Below, in pieces: positions 23,788-32,960 of a stretch of 62,291 bases of DNA; positions within the stretch are counted from its first letter, which is position 1; each line of letters begins with the position of its first letter. Under the pieces are notes generated by a model. It ran no database searches, was not told the DNA's origin, and saw nothing but the letters and a program-made list of their open reading frames with translations. The stretch is from positions 1-62,291 of the forward strand of contig JAWLES010000001.1 of assembly GCA_041685935.1 (NCBI GenBank), given 5' to 3'. The position numbers and the translations under genes were made by a program. This DNA is from JAIPEK01 sp041685935 (GTDB lineage Bacteria > Desulfobacterota > Desulfobacteria > Desulfobacterales > Desulfobacteraceae).

Positions 23788-24483
23788 ATGTATTATACTG
23801 AATACAGATCATACATATTCAGATCATCCGTTCCCCTTGAACCGGAAACCCTTGATAGGTTTGTCAGGATTTTCAGAGGTGACGAGAGCTCTTGCGCCCG
23901 GACAGGTTTGTCCGATTCCGGCACGGTGCTGGGGGGAAGGACATCCTCCCGTTTCACGGAAATACCTGAAACCGGGCCTGTGGCAGTTAAATTTTATTCA
24001 AGAGGGGGGCTGATAAGGCATATCTCCAGTGACCGGTACTTTTATACCGGAAGTATCAGGTCCGGTGTTGAATTCAGTTTTTTATCTCATGCCAGGAAAG
24101 CGGGGGTCAGTGTCCCGTTCCCCCTTGCCTATGCAAGCAAAGGGCGTGTTTTTTACAGGGCTTGGCTGATCACCCGCCGGATACAGGCGCATACAAGCTT
24201 TGCCGAACTCTGTCTGAATGATCCGGAACGGGCGTTCCGCCTGGTTCCGTCAATCAGCCGGAGTGTAAGGAGACTGGTGGAAAAGGGGATATGCCATGTT
24301 GACCTTCATCCGGGGAATGTTCTCATAGACTGGAATGATGTCAACTATATTATAGATTTTGACAAGGCGTTTTTTTATTCAAAAAGCCGTGCAAAACTTG
24401 CGGAAAAATACCGGAACAGGTGGGCGAGGGCAGTGAGAAAGCACGGGCTGCCTGAATCTTTTGCCGTACTTGATATCGAATGA
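23788..24483 (+). CDS. Kdo kinase-like protein (KdkA/WaaP superfamily)
   Basis: A 231-residue kinase-fold protein of the KdkA type, which phosphorylates the 4-position of Kdo in single-Kdo LPS. Visible are VAVKFYSRGGLIRH (about 66-79, ATP lysine), WLITRRIQAHTSF, the catalytic KGICHVDLHPGNVLI (about 168-182, HVDLHPGN) and YIIDFDKAFF (about 188-197). It begins immediately after the kdsB stop with no spacer, so it is co-translated with the Kdo-activating enzyme, which supports Kdo as the acceptor. Exact position and specificity are inferred. Confidence 0.75.
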   Translation: MYYTEYRSYIFRSSVPLEPETLDRFVRIFRGDESSCARTGLSDSGTVLGGRTSSRFTEIPETGPVAVKFYSRGGLIRHISSDRYFYTGSIRSGVEFSFLSHARKAGVSVPFPLAYASKGRVFYRAWLITRRIQAHTSFAELCLNDPERAFRLVPSISRSVRRLVEKGICHVDLHPGNVLIDWNDVNYIIDFDKAFFYSKSRAKLAEKYRNRWARAVRKHGLPESFAVLDIE

Positions 24484-24521
24484 TTTTTTAAAACGGATTT
24501 ACCCTTATCTCAAACAGCTGC

Positions 24522-25493
24522 ATGGATATGAAGATTCTGGTGATTAAACTCGGCGCGCTCGGGGATGTGATCAATACGTTTCCGGTGGTTGTAAATATAC
24601 AAAAGCATTTCAGCGCTGAAATACACTGGCTTGTGGCGCCGCTCAGCCGCCCCCTGGTATCGGCGCACCATGCGGTCACAAGGACCATTGTATTTGACAA
24701 AACCCGGTTGAAGGAAAACCTGCCTGAATTGCTCAGGAATCTCAGGGAGACGGATTATGATGTCATAATCGATTTCCAGAGGATCCTGAAATCAGGACTT
24801 TTCTGCCTTGCGGCAAAGGGAAAAAGGCGTATCGGGTTTGACAGGAAACGGTGCAAGGAGATGACATCTCTGCTTCCCTTTGAGCGGATACCTCCCGGCG
24901 ACCCTGGGTCGCATATGCTGATGCAGTACATGGAGTTCGGCAGATACCTGGGGGTCCCCTGCGAACATACTGCCTGGGAGATACCCCGTTTTAAAAACAA
25001 TGTGTCCGGCCTTCCGCCCCGGTATGCAGTATTGAACATCGGGGCCACCAAAGCCCCGAACCAATGGCCGCCCCACAGTTTTGCCGAACTTGCCGACCTT
25101 ATTTACAAGGCTTTTCATATCCCCTGCGTTATTACGGGCGGCCCTGGAGATCAGGACCGTGCCGCAGTGGTGAAAAATCTTGCACAAACCGAGGTCCTTG
25201 ACCTGGCAGGCAGGACAACTGTTTCGGATCTGGTGGAAGTTATTGCACGGGCCGAATGTGTCATAACTTCGGACACAGGCCCTATGCACCTGGCTTCAGC
25301 TTTAGGGACCCGTCTTGTCGCACTTTTCGGACCGTCGGACCCTTCAAGGACCGGACCTTTCAGGGGAGAGGTTTTGCAGAGGCATGTGCCGTGCGGCCCG
25401 TGCAATAAAAAAAAATGCAGCAACCCGGTATGCATGGATCAAATCAGACCGGGTGATGTGATGGACCGCCTGTCGGAGATGCTCAGGGTGTGA
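24522..25493 (+). CDS. LPS heptosyltransferase family 9 (first of two)
   Basis: A 323-residue GT9 enzyme using ADP-heptose to build the inner core. KLGALGDVINTFPVV (about 8-22) is the N-terminal loop. The nucleotide-sugar site is SDTGPMHLASALGTRLVALFGPSDPSRTGPF (starting about 252). A cluster of cysteines near the end, VPCGPCNKKKCSNPVCMDQI, is typical of WaaC/WaaF-type proteins. Whether it is heptosyltransferase I or II cannot be told. A convergent second copy follows, separated by a hairpin. Confidence 0.9.
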   Translation: MDMKILVIKLGALGDVINTFPVVVNIQKHFSAEIHWLVAPLSRPLVSAHHAVTRTIVFDKTRLKENLPELLRNLRETDYDVIIDFQRILKSGLFCLAAKGKRRIGFDRKRCKEMTSLLPFERIPPGDPGSHMLMQYMEFGRYLGVPCEHTAWEIPRFKNNVSGLPPRYAVLNIGATKAPNQWPPHSFAELADLIYKAFHIPCVITGGPGDQDRAAVVKNLAQTEVLDLAGRTTVSDLVEVIARAECVITSDTGPMHLASALGTRLVALFGPSDPSRTGPFRGEVLQRHVPCGPCNKKKCSNPVCMDQIRPGDVMDRLSEMLRV

Positions 25494-25516
25494 TGAAAGA
25501 GCGGGTGTCGCCGGCA

Positions 25517-25532
25517 AGCAGCCCCGGCTGCT
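25517..25532. terminator. short hairpin between convergent heptosyltransferase genes
   Basis: AGCAGC (25517-25522) pairs with GCTGCT (25527-25532) around CCCG. No T-tract, so terminator function is tentative, but it sits in the 52-nt convergent gap. Confidence 0.35.
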
Positions 25533-25545
25533 AAGCCTGAAACTG

Positions 25546-26547
25546 CTAAAGAAGTTCCTCTGCCGCTTTTATGACTCTTTCAGCAGGCAGGTTCATGCAG
25601 GCTTCGGTGTTGTTCGGACACCTGTTGCTGCCGTGCCGCCTGCACGGTTTGCACTCAAGGGTCTCATCCTGAACCACAACCGCATCAGGGTTTTGCCAGG
25701 GGCCGAATCCGAACTCAGGAGAAGTGGCGCAGAAGATCGCCACAGTGGGTTTTTTAAATGCCGAGGCCATGTGAAGCGGCATGCTGTCGTTGCAGATCAC
25801 AAGCCTTGATCCGGCAATCACATACATGGTTTCCGAAAGGGATATCCTTCCTGAAAAATCAATGACTTCAAGCCCTTCAGCAATTTTCCGGCAGATTCCA
25901 GTATCATCTTTGCCCCCCACCAGGACAACCTGTAAGCCCTGTTTTAAGAAATATTCACAGGTTTTCCTGTATTCCGTAAAAGACCACTGTTTTGTTTTCC
26001 AGGCGCTTCCAGGAGCCATTGCAATGTAGCCGGCGGATTCAGGCAGCGAGTTTGCGGTTTGAGGGGAGATGCTTTCCCGGGAAGGTGGATGGAGCCTCAG
26101 GCGCTTATCCAGTTTTTCACTGTCCATTTCCTTGTAAAGGAGAGACAGGTTTCTTGTGGCTGCGTGGCCCTGCAGGTCCTTTTCTCTTTTTTCGGTATAC
26201 AGGAAGTTCATTTTTGCATCACGAAACCCGATCCGCTCCGGGATTCCTGAAAGATAAAGCAGCATTGCGGTTCGGTGGGATCTGTGCAGCGAATAGACCC
26301 TGTCAAAGGACTGCGCCTTAAGTGCCCTTGCTTTATGCAGAAGGCCGCTCATGCTTTTTTCTTTGCCCCTTTTGTCAAAAACAACCAGGCTGTCAACAAG
26401 CGGGTCGCTTTGAAACAGGCCGGAAGCGGCAGGTGTGGTCATGAGAGTTATTCCGGACTGCGGATGAATCTGTTTTATGCCTGAAACAACAGGTGTTGAA
26501 AGGATGGTGTCTCCAAGAAAGCTCAACTGCACCAGAAGGATTTTCAT
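25546..26547 (-). CDS. LPS heptosyltransferase family 9 (WaaF-like)
   Basis: A 333-residue GT9 enzyme. The N-terminus LLVQLSFLGDTILSTPVVSGI matches heptosyltransferase II, as do APGSAWKTKQW (about 173), VLVGGKDD and CNDSMPLHMASAFKKPTVAIFCATSPEFGFGPW (starting about 250). It ends with a cysteine cluster (LECKPCRRHGSNRCPNN). It is the second ADP-heptose user in the window. The ADP-heptose itself would need the adenylyltransferase encoded at 40182-40667 plus the hldA kinase, gmhA and gmhB functions not seen here. Confidence 0.88.
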   Translation of the reverse strand: MKILLVQLSFLGDTILSTPVVSGIKQIHPQSGITLMTTPAASGLFQSDPLVDSLVVFDKRGKEKSMSGLLHKARALKAQSFDRVYSLHRSHRTAMLLYLSGIPERIGFRDAKMNFLYTEKREKDLQGHAATRNLSLLYKEMDSEKLDKRLRLHPPSRESISPQTANSLPESAGYIAMAPGSAWKTKQWSFTEYRKTCEYFLKQGLQVVLVGGKDDTGICRKIAEGLEVIDFSGRISLSETMYVIAGSRLVICNDSMPLHMASAFKKPTVAIFCATSPEFGFGPWQNPDAVVVQDETLECKPCRRHGSNRCPNNTEACMNLPAERVIKAAEELL

Positions 26548-26904
26548 AGCTCTATCATGCGTTTGTTTGGATCACTGCACACGCAAACTTTATGCAGTAT
26601 TGGGAATATGTTATACTTTAAAGTGTCAATAGGTTGAATATGGCCCCGTGTAAACCGCACAGAGTTTAGAACAGGGAAGGGAAAATTTCAAGGCATTTCT
26701 TCCGGCACTTTGTCATGAACGGTTTTTCCGGAATCTTCCGAGTACTGATATCTGATATATTTATGATCCGGAAAACAAGGGAGGATAAATGATTGATAAT
26801 TTGCCGGTTTTTATGTATAGTTCAAAGATTTTCGATCGACTTGACTTGAGTTGACCGCTGATCGTGGTCTGCTGTAATTATGGTTTTGGGAGTATAAGAA
26901 AAAC
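26548..26904. other. 357-nt divergent intergenic region
   Basis: Between the minus-strand heptosyltransferase and gpsA. It contains a likely gpsA promoter near its right end (listed) and a possible plus-strand TTTATG-N17-TATACT pair ending near 26617. No coding sequence or structured RNA was recognised. Confidence 0.45.
26851..26880 (+). promoter_or_regulatory. possible gpsA promoter
   Basis: TTGACC at 26851-26856, an 18-nt spacer and TAATTA at 26875-26880. This predicts a very short leader (about 18 nt) before the ATG at 26905. Confidence 0.4.
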
Positions 26905-27936
26905 ATGACTGATATGAAGGATAAGAAAATCGGTGTTGTCGGTGCGGGCAGCTGGGGTACCGCCCTTGCCAAACATCTTGCCGGAAAAGGGTTTGAAATC
27001 GATTTGTGGGCCTTTGAAAAAGAGGTCAAAGAGCAGATTCAAAAGACAAGGGAAAATCAGTATTTCCTTGAAGGAGTCACACTTCCTGAAAATATCCATC
27101 CTTCCAACGATCTTGAAAAGGTTGTAAGCGGAAAAGATCTGGTTCTTGTGGTGGTCCCTTCCCATTGCATGAGGGAGGTCGCCCAAAACATGAAGGGTTT
27201 CATGCGCCCTGAAAGTATTGTGGTGTCCGCTTCAAAGGGAATAGAGAATAAAACTCATTTGACAATGACTGATATCCTCAGGGAAAAGTTCGATTTTATG
27301 GACAGCGGAAATTTTGCCGTGCTTTCCGGCCCCAGCTTTGCCAAAGAGGTAGCGGACAATTCCCCCACGGTAGTGGCGGCGGCATCATCGGATTTGAAAA
27401 CGGCCGAATTCGTGCAGAAAGTTTTTTCCGGCCCCGCTTTCAGGGTATATGTAAACACCGATACCGTGGGTGTTGAAATCGGAGGGGCTGTGAAAAATGT
27501 GATCGCCATTGCAGCAGGCATATGTGATGGTATGGCCCTGGGATACAATGCAAGAGCGGCTCTCATTACCAGGGGACTTGCCGAAATGAAGCGTCTTGGG
27601 ACCAGGCTGGGCGCGGATCCGTTAACCCTTGCAGGTCTTGCCGGAGTCGGAGACCTCATGCTGACCTGCACAGGAGAGTTGAGCAGGAACTACACCGTGG
27701 GGAAAAAGATCGGCAAGGGCCAGAAAATAGAGGATATTATTTCCGAGATGAGGATGGTGGCAGAGGGAGTGAAGACCACAAAATCCGTTTATAATCTTTC
27801 CCGCAAACTGGGAGTTGAGCTGCCGATATGCAACGAAGTCTATTATGTTCTGTTTGAAGATCTTGACGTGAACCAGACCATAAAAAGACTCATGAACAGG
27901 GATTTGAAACACGAACTGGACGGGGTTGTATTCTAG
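26905..27936 (+). CDS. gpsA: glycerol-3-phosphate dehydrogenase [NAD(P)+]
   Basis: A 343-residue enzyme that makes sn-glycerol-3-phosphate from dihydroxyacetone phosphate for phospholipid synthesis. The dinucleotide motif GVVGAGSWGTALA is at about 9-21. SGPSFAKEVADN (about 140), the catalytic-lysine region GGAVKNVIAIAAGICDGM (about 193-210) and LAGVGDLMLTCTGELSRNYTVG are intact. A second in-frame ATG three codons later is possible. The stop overlaps that of convergent waaA by 4 nt. Confidence 0.95.
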   Translation: MTDMKDKKIGVVGAGSWGTALAKHLAGKGFEIDLWAFEKEVKEQIQKTRENQYFLEGVTLPENIHPSNDLEKVVSGKDLVLVVVPSHCMREVAQNMKGFMRPESIVVSASKGIENKTHLTMTDILREKFDFMDSGNFAVLSGPSFAKEVADNSPTVVAAASSDLKTAEFVQKVFSGPAFRVYVNTDTVGVEIGGAVKNVIAIAAGICDGMALGYNARAALITRGLAEMKRLGTRLGADPLTLAGLAGVGDLMLTCTGELSRNYTVGKKIGKGQKIEDIISEMRMVAEGVKTTKSVYNLSRKLGVELPICNEVYYVLFEDLDVNQTIKRLMNRDLKHELDGVVF

Positions 27937-29216
27937 GGGGTTTTCCCGGGAAGATAACGTTCGATTTCGGCTGCAGCCTGTTTTGTCCCCCCTTGACGGC
28001 TGAGAATGTACCTGATTGCGGATTCTGTTTTCACTTCCCTTTCCCCTGGATTTTTTATTTCGTAAATAAGGCGGTCAGCTGCATCTTTCCAGTTTTCCGT
28101 CTTGAAAACAATACCGGTTTCGAATATCTCGGAGCCCACCCATTTGAAATTGTCAAGATAAGGGCCTGTGACTGTGGAGACGCCTTTAACTGCAGGTTCA
28201 ATAAAGTTTTGGCCGCCCAGGGGCTTGAAGCTGCCCCCGACAAGGGCTGCATCCGCATATGCATAAGCTTTTTTGAGTTCGCCGAATGTGTCCCACAGCA
28301 CAACTGTCCCTGCTTTTGGAGGTTCGGACATACCGGACCTCAGTATCCATTCTGCATTTAAACGGCCAAGGCGTTTTTCCCATGCAGTGATCCGGTGCAT
28401 GTGCCTGGGGAAAATTCCGATGATGCAGCCGGGCAGAGCGGAACCGAGATAATTCAATATTTTTTCCATGTCCTTTTCCTCCTCCTTTCTGACGGACGCG
28501 AAAACCAGAAAACACGAGCCGCTTTCCGGGGAATTGTCAAGGGCCGCCTCCGGCTGTCCGGAGGTTGCAAAGTCATCAAACTTGATGTTGGGCATGAATT
28601 GAACACTGGAATCGGGAAACAGGAATTTGAACCTTTTTTTGTCCGGGTCCGAAGTTGCATATATCCTGTCGGGATAAAGGGGCTTCCATAAAAGCCCGGT
28701 TTGCCGGTATCGTTTAAAGCTTTTTCCGGAAAGCCTCCCGTTGATGATGAAAATCCGGGATCTGTTTCTTTTTAAGTAAAAGAGCAGGGCGGGCCAAAGT
28801 TCGGTCTCGAGCAGGACCATTATCTCGGGGTTGATTTGCTTTATTGCTTTGTCAATGATTTCCGGCATGTCAAAGGGCGACCATTCCACTTGAACCCTCA
28901 GGCGCGAAGGGGGCGGGTTGTGCTTTAATTCCCTGTTTAGTATATCCATGCCCTGGGATGTGGTTGAGGTTAGAAGAACCCGTATCGGCTCTGCCGGATT
29001 GACAGCCCTGATCAGCTGAGCTCCAAGATAGGCTTCTCCGGCTGATGCGGCCTGAATCCAGATGTCGGCCTTTTTAAAATGAGAGGCTGAAATCCTTTTG
29101 GGAAAGCCGGATTTCAATCTGGCGTTTCTTTTCATGAACGGCAATGCCAGCCGCCATACTGTATTGTAAATCATGAGAAAATATATTATAAACTTGTTTC
29201 TTTTCATGAGGCGCAT
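27933..29216 (-). CDS. waaA: 3-deoxy-D-manno-octulosonic acid transferase WaaA (KdtA)
   Basis: A GT30 inner-membrane enzyme of 427 residues that transfers Kdo from CMP-Kdo to lipid IVA. One N-terminal membrane anchor is seen (FIIYFLMIYNTVWRLALPFM). IWIQAASAGEAYLGAQLI contains the catalytic glutamate of ASAGE. The donor site region includes VFASVRKEEE, PRHMHR, DTFGELKKAYAYADAALVGGSF and GGQNFIEP. The frame opens at a TTG at 29243; I prefer the ATG at 29216, with another at 29207. It is divergent from msbA by a very short gap, so their promoters must overlap. Confidence 0.9.
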   Translation of the reverse strand: MRLMKRNKFIIYFLMIYNTVWRLALPFMKRNARLKSGFPKRISASHFKKADIWIQAASAGEAYLGAQLIRAVNPAEPIRVLLTSTTSQGMDILNRELKHNPPPSRLRVQVEWSPFDMPEIIDKAIKQINPEIMVLLETELWPALLFYLKRNRSRIFIINGRLSGKSFKRYRQTGLLWKPLYPDRIYATSDPDKKRFKFLFPDSSVQFMPNIKFDDFATSGQPEAALDNSPESGSCFLVFASVRKEEEKDMEKILNYLGSALPGCIIGIFPRHMHRITAWEKRLGRLNAEWILRSGMSEPPKAGTVVLWDTFGELKKAYAYADAALVGGSFKPLGGQNFIEPAVKGVSTVTGPYLDNFKWVGSEIFETGIVFKTENWKDAADRLIYEIKNPGEREVKTESAIRYILSRQGGTKQAAAEIERYLPGKTP

Positions 29217-29274
29217 GATCTCATGATTTTTATTTATTGACAATACTTTTGATGATGCCTGATAATGCAGGATT

Positions 29275-31083
29275 ATGATAAAAAAGATATGGAATAAACT
29301 CGGCCCCAGGCAGCAGGAAGTTCTGCAGGTTATCCTCTCTTACTGGAGACTGCTTCTTGTGGCGGTATTCTGCATGATTGTAGTTGCAGCGTGCACATCT
29401 CTTTCCGCCTATCTGGTCAAACCCATGCTGGATGATATCTTTATCAAACAGGACAGGGACATGCTTTTGCTGCTTCCCGGAATGGCAATCGCTGTTTTTC
29501 TGCTCAAGGGCCTGGGAACATACGGTCAGCATTACCTGATGAGTTATGTGGGTGAAAGTGTTATTAAATACTATCGAAACATCCTGTATCATCGCATAAT
29601 AGATCTTCCCATCTCCTTTTTCCAGAAGGAAAAAACCGGTGTCCTCATGTCCCGGATCACCAATGATGTGAATATACTCAAGGGAATGGTTTCAAACGCA
29701 GTAACCAATGTGCTCAAGGACTTGTTTACCATAGTCGGTCTTGTCTGCGTGATTTTTTACATGGACTGGAAACTGGCTGCAGGGGCGTTTCTGGTCCTGC
29801 CCGCGGCATTTTACCCCATTGTGGCGTTCGGCAGGAAAGTCAGGCGTTTCAGTACCGGCACACAGGAAGCCATGGCTGACATAAACGCGTTTCTTCACGA
29901 GACCTTTTCAGGCAGCAAAATCGTCAAGATTTTTACCATGGAGGATCTTGAAAAGGAGAGATTTGAAGGGAAAACGGAAAAGCTTTTTAAGGTGGAAATG
30001 AAGAAAGTGAAGTTCAAGGCGCTTTCTTCCCCTGTCATGGAGTTCCTCGGAGGAATCGGAATCGCTTTTATTATCTGGTTCGGCGGCTCGCGGGTGATTT
30101 CAGGGGAATCCACACCAGGCACGTTCTTTTCCTTTCTCACCGCGGTAATGATGCTGTATGACCCGATAAAGAAGCTCAGTAAACTGAACAATACAGTCCA
30201 GGAGGGTCTGGCTGCTGTCACAAGGATATATGACATCCTTGAACAGCCTCCTGAAATCACGGAAAAAGAGGCGCCTGAGCATCTTGACGGCTCCGCTTTT
30301 AATGTCCGGTTTGAACAGGTGGTGTTTTCCTACAACAGGGAAGACCCGCCTGTACTGAAAGATATTGACATTCATGCGGAGCCGGGAGATATACTGGCCC
30401 TTGTGGGAATGAGCGGCGGCGGAAAAACCTCCCTTGTCAACCTGATTCCCAGGTTTCATGAAGCCACCGGGGGCAGGGTTCTTGTGGGAGGCAAAGATGT
30501 CAGGGATCTTTCGGTGAAATCGCTCAGGAAGCATATATCCATCGTTACCCAGGAGCCGATCCTGTTTAATGAGACCGTCAGGGACAATATCAGGTACGGA
30601 AGGCTGGACGCAAGTGACCAGGAGATCGAGGACGCTGCCGGGGCGGCCTATGCCTACGATTTTATCACCGGCTTTCCCAAGGGGTTTGATACGGTGATCG
30701 GAGAGTTGGGCAATCGGCTTTCAGGCGGGGAGAAACAGCGGATATGCATTGCACGGGCACTTGTTAAGGATGCTCCGGTTCTCATCCTGGACGAGGCCAC
30801 CTCAGCCCTGGATACGGAATCCGAGAACGTGGTCCAGAAAGCACTGGCTAATCTGATGAAAGGGCGGACCACTTTTGTAATCGCTCACAGGCTGTCCACA
30901 ATTGCCCATGCCAACAGGGTGATTCTTCTTAAAAACGGAAGAATCGCGGAGCAGGGCAGCCATGATGAACTAATGGACAAAAGGGGGGAGTATTATAAAC
31001 TCCAGAAAATGCAGACATCAAACAATATAATAGACTCACGGTTTAAAGGAGATGAGTATGACTATATCCAGGGAACTGCTTGA
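29275..31083 (+). CDS. msbA: lipid A/LPS flippase ABC transporter MsbA
   Basis: A 602-residue half-transporter with six membrane helices (about 20-310) fused to an ABC ATPase domain. It flips lipid A-core across the inner membrane. Walker A is MSGGGKTS (about 379-386), signature LSGGEKQR (about 481), Walker B VLILDEATSALD. The dimer-type layout and the LPS context (waaA next door, the lpxK operon upstream) make MsbA the best call over a generic lipid exporter. The 3' end overlaps the Trm112-like gene by 26 nt. Confidence 0.92.
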   Translation: MIKKIWNKLGPRQQEVLQVILSYWRLLLVAVFCMIVVAACTSLSAYLVKPMLDDIFIKQDRDMLLLLPGMAIAVFLLKGLGTYGQHYLMSYVGESVIKYYRNILYHRIIDLPISFFQKEKTGVLMSRITNDVNILKGMVSNAVTNVLKDLFTIVGLVCVIFYMDWKLAAGAFLVLPAAFYPIVAFGRKVRRFSTGTQEAMADINAFLHETFSGSKIVKIFTMEDLEKERFEGKTEKLFKVEMKKVKFKALSSPVMEFLGGIGIAFIIWFGGSRVISGESTPGTFFSFLTAVMMLYDPIKKLSKLNNTVQEGLAAVTRIYDILEQPPEITEKEAPEHLDGSAFNVRFEQVVFSYNREDPPVLKDIDIHAEPGDILALVGMSGGGKTSLVNLIPRFHEATGGRVLVGGKDVRDLSVKSLRKHISIVTQEPILFNETVRDNIRYGRLDASDQEIEDAAGAAYAYDFITGFPKGFDTVIGELGNRLSGGEKQRICIARALVKDAPVLILDEATSALDTESENVVQKALANLMKGRTTFVIAHRLSTIAHANRVILLKNGRIAEQGSHDELMDKRGEYYKLQKMQTSNNIIDSRFKGDEYDYIQGTA

Positions 31084-31231
31084 AATCCTTGCCTGCCCGA
31101 AGTGCAAGGGAGAAATTGCACCAAACGGAGACCACACCGGTCTTGTGTGTGAAACTTGTCGGCTGGAGTATCCGGTGAAGGATGATATCCCGATAATGCT
31201 TGTGGACGAGGCTGAGCCGCTTGACAGATGA
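31058..31231 (+). CDS. Trm112-family zinc-ribbon protein (YcaR-like)
   Basis: A 57-residue protein starting within the end of msbA. It has the Trm112 pattern ILACPKCKGEI, then CETCRLEYPVKDDIPIML, with two CxxC pairs for zinc (ACPKC about 11-15, CETC about 33-36). AAAGGAG lies 7 nt before the ATG at 31058; an ATG two codons earlier is too close to the ribosome site. Similar proteins sit next to lpxK/kdsB in many Proteobacteria and activate methyltransferases in other organisms. The stop overlaps the DUF4416 start (ATGA). Confidence 0.88.
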   Translation: MTISRELLEILACPKCKGEIAPNGDHTGLVCETCRLEYPVKDDIPIMLVDEAEPLDR

Positions 31232-31776
31232 GTGTGCTTAAAGAACCGGAACCGGCCAAATTGATCACCAGCCTTTTCATGAAAGACACAACGCTTTTGG
31301 CGGATATTTTTTCCCTTCTGGAGGAAAAGTTCGGCCGGGCGGACATGGTCAGCAGGTGGTTTGACTTCGATTTTACCTCCTATTACCACCGGGAAATGGG
31401 AACTCCTCTTTTCAGGAGGATGGTGGTTTTCGAGCCCCTGGTCGGACAGGCGGACCTTGCCGGGATAAAGCAGGAGTGCATGCGCATGGAAACCCTTTAT
31501 CAAAGGGGTGAAAACAGGAGGATCAACATTGACCCGGGATATCTGGTTCCTTCACGGTTCATTCTTGCCACGGGCAAGGATTATGCCCACAGAATCTGTA
31601 TCGGTAAACACGTTTACGCAGACCTGACGCTGATTTACAAAAACCATGATTTTGCTCCGCTGGAATGGACCTATCCGGATTATGCAGACCGGCGCATGCG
31701 GGATTTTCTTTTGAAGGTCAGGGCAAAGTATCTGATGGATAAAAAGCGGAGCACACCGGAGAATTTTTATGATTAA
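31228..31776 (+). CDS. DUF4416 family protein
   Basis: A 182-residue soluble protein I recognise as DUF4416, a family of unknown function common in Desulfobacterota and other anaerobes. The pattern DFTSYYHREMGTPLFRRMVVFEPLV (about 48-72), NIDPGYLVPSRFILATGKDYAHRI (about 98-121) and FAPLEWTYPDYA (about 141-152) is characteristic. It is translationally coupled on both sides (ATGA upstream, 8-nt overlap with yicC downstream), so it is expressed with a nucleotide and RNA metabolism run. Confidence 0.8.
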   Translation: MSVLKEPEPAKLITSLFMKDTTLLADIFSLLEEKFGRADMVSRWFDFDFTSYYHREMGTPLFRRMVVFEPLVGQADLAGIKQECMRMETLYQRGENRRINIDPGYLVPSRFILATGKDYAHRICIGKHVYADLTLIYKNHDFAPLEWTYPDYADRRMRDFLLKVRAKYLMDKKRSTPENFYD

Positions 31777-32653
31777 AAGCATGACCGCCTTTGCGGAGGT
31801 TGAGCACACAATTGAAGAAATCCGGGTCGCCGCATCGATCCGGACGTATAACAGCCGGCACCTGGACACAGTGGTATTTATTCCGGATTCTCTGAGATTT
31901 CTGGAAGATAAAGTTAAAAAAAGTGCGGCAGAAAGGCTGGACAGGGGCAGGGTTGAGATCCGGCTTTCCATTGAGAATACGGCTTCGGACTCCATTCTTT
32001 TCAGTGTTGATGAAAAGCGTGCCGAGGCATACCTTCAGGCGCTGAAGCACCTGAAGGATAAATGCGGCATAACATCCGACATCACCCTTGATCTTCTTTT
32101 GTCAGGAAGGGATATGATTGTTTCAAAACAGGCGGATCAGGATGGAACATCAGTTCGGCAGGCTGTTTTTGAAACCCTTGATAAGGCTCTGGACCGGATT
32201 GAGGAAATGAGGGAACGGGAGGGAAGATCCCTTGCCGCCGATCTGGAGTATCGTTTAAACACGATGGAAAACGGGCTTGAACTGATCGCGGAAAAAGCGG
32301 AAAATGTTCCAGCCGCCTATAAAGAAAGGCTGCAGGAAAGAATCGAATCCCTTGCCGGAGGTTCGGCAGAGGGGCTTGATCCCGTGCGCATAGCTCAGGA
32401 GGCGGCAATTCTGGCTGACAAGAGTGATATTTCAGAGGAGCTTGTCAGGTCTGAAAGCCATATCAAGCAGGCAAGGCGGATGATCGCCTCTGATGACCCC
32501 GGAGGCAGGAAACTCAATTTCCTTGCCCAGGAGCTGAACCGGGAATTCAATACAATGGGTGCGAAATCCCCGTCTGTGGATATTTCCCAGGCTGTTGTCG
32601 AATTGAAATCCGAACTGGAAAAAGTAAGGGAGCAGGTGCAGAACATTGAATAA
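31769..32653 (+). CDS. YicC family endoribonuclease
   Basis: A 294-residue YicC/YloC protein, a family reported as RNA-decay endoribonucleases. The N-terminus MIKSMTAFAEVE and SRHLDTVVFIP are family hallmarks, as is the C-terminal half ADKSDISEELVRSESHIKQARRMI and LNFLAQELNREFNTMGAKS. The order yicC, remA-like, gmk is conserved across Firmicutes and deltaproteobacteria. Confidence 0.9.
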   Translation: MIKSMTAFAEVEHTIEEIRVAASIRTYNSRHLDTVVFIPDSLRFLEDKVKKSAAERLDRGRVEIRLSIENTASDSILFSVDEKRAEAYLQALKHLKDKCGITSDITLDLLLSGRDMIVSKQADQDGTSVRQAVFETLDKALDRIEEMREREGRSLAADLEYRLNTMENGLELIAEKAENVPAAYKERLQERIESLAGGSAEGLDPVRIAQEAAILADKSDISEELVRSESHIKQARRMIASDDPGGRKLNFLAQELNREFNTMGAKSPSVDISQAVVELKSELEKVREQVQNIE

Positions 32654-32960
32654 GTCAAAACTGGTTAAAACGGACCCGGTCATGGAACAGGTAATGCTGA
32701 ATATCGGCTTCGGCAACACTGTGGTTGCCGAAAGGGTGGTGACGATACTTGCGCCGAATTCTTCTCCAATGCGGCGGCTGAAGGATGAAGCAAAGGAGCA
32801 CAACCGGCTGGTGGACGCCACCCACGGAAGGAAGACAAGAGCCATAGTTCTTACGGACAGCAATCATGTGATCCTTTCCGCGATTCAGGCGGAAACCCTG
32901 TCCCAGAGATATGCAGCCCTTCACCGGACAAGGGAAACACAGGACGGGGAGCAGCAATGA
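32646..32960 (+). CDS. RemA-like regulator (DUF370)
   Basis: A small DUF370 protein. The core LNIGFGNTVVAERVVTILAPNSSPMRRL and ATHGRKTRAIVLTDSNHVILSAIQAETLSQR matches RemA, a DNA-binding regulator of matrix genes in Bacillus and a conserved partner of gmk elsewhere. The frame can start at TTG 32646, which has AGGTG 7 nt upstream and overlaps the yicC stop, or at ATG 32682 (MEQVMLNIGF), which fits homologues better but lacks a ribosome site. I give the longer form. Its role in this organism is unknown. Confidence 0.82.
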   Translation: MNKSKLVKTDPVMEQVMLNIGFGNTVVAERVVTILAPNSSPMRRLKDEAKEHNRLVDATHGRKTRAIVLTDSNHVILSAIQAETLSQRYAALHRTRETQDGEQQ

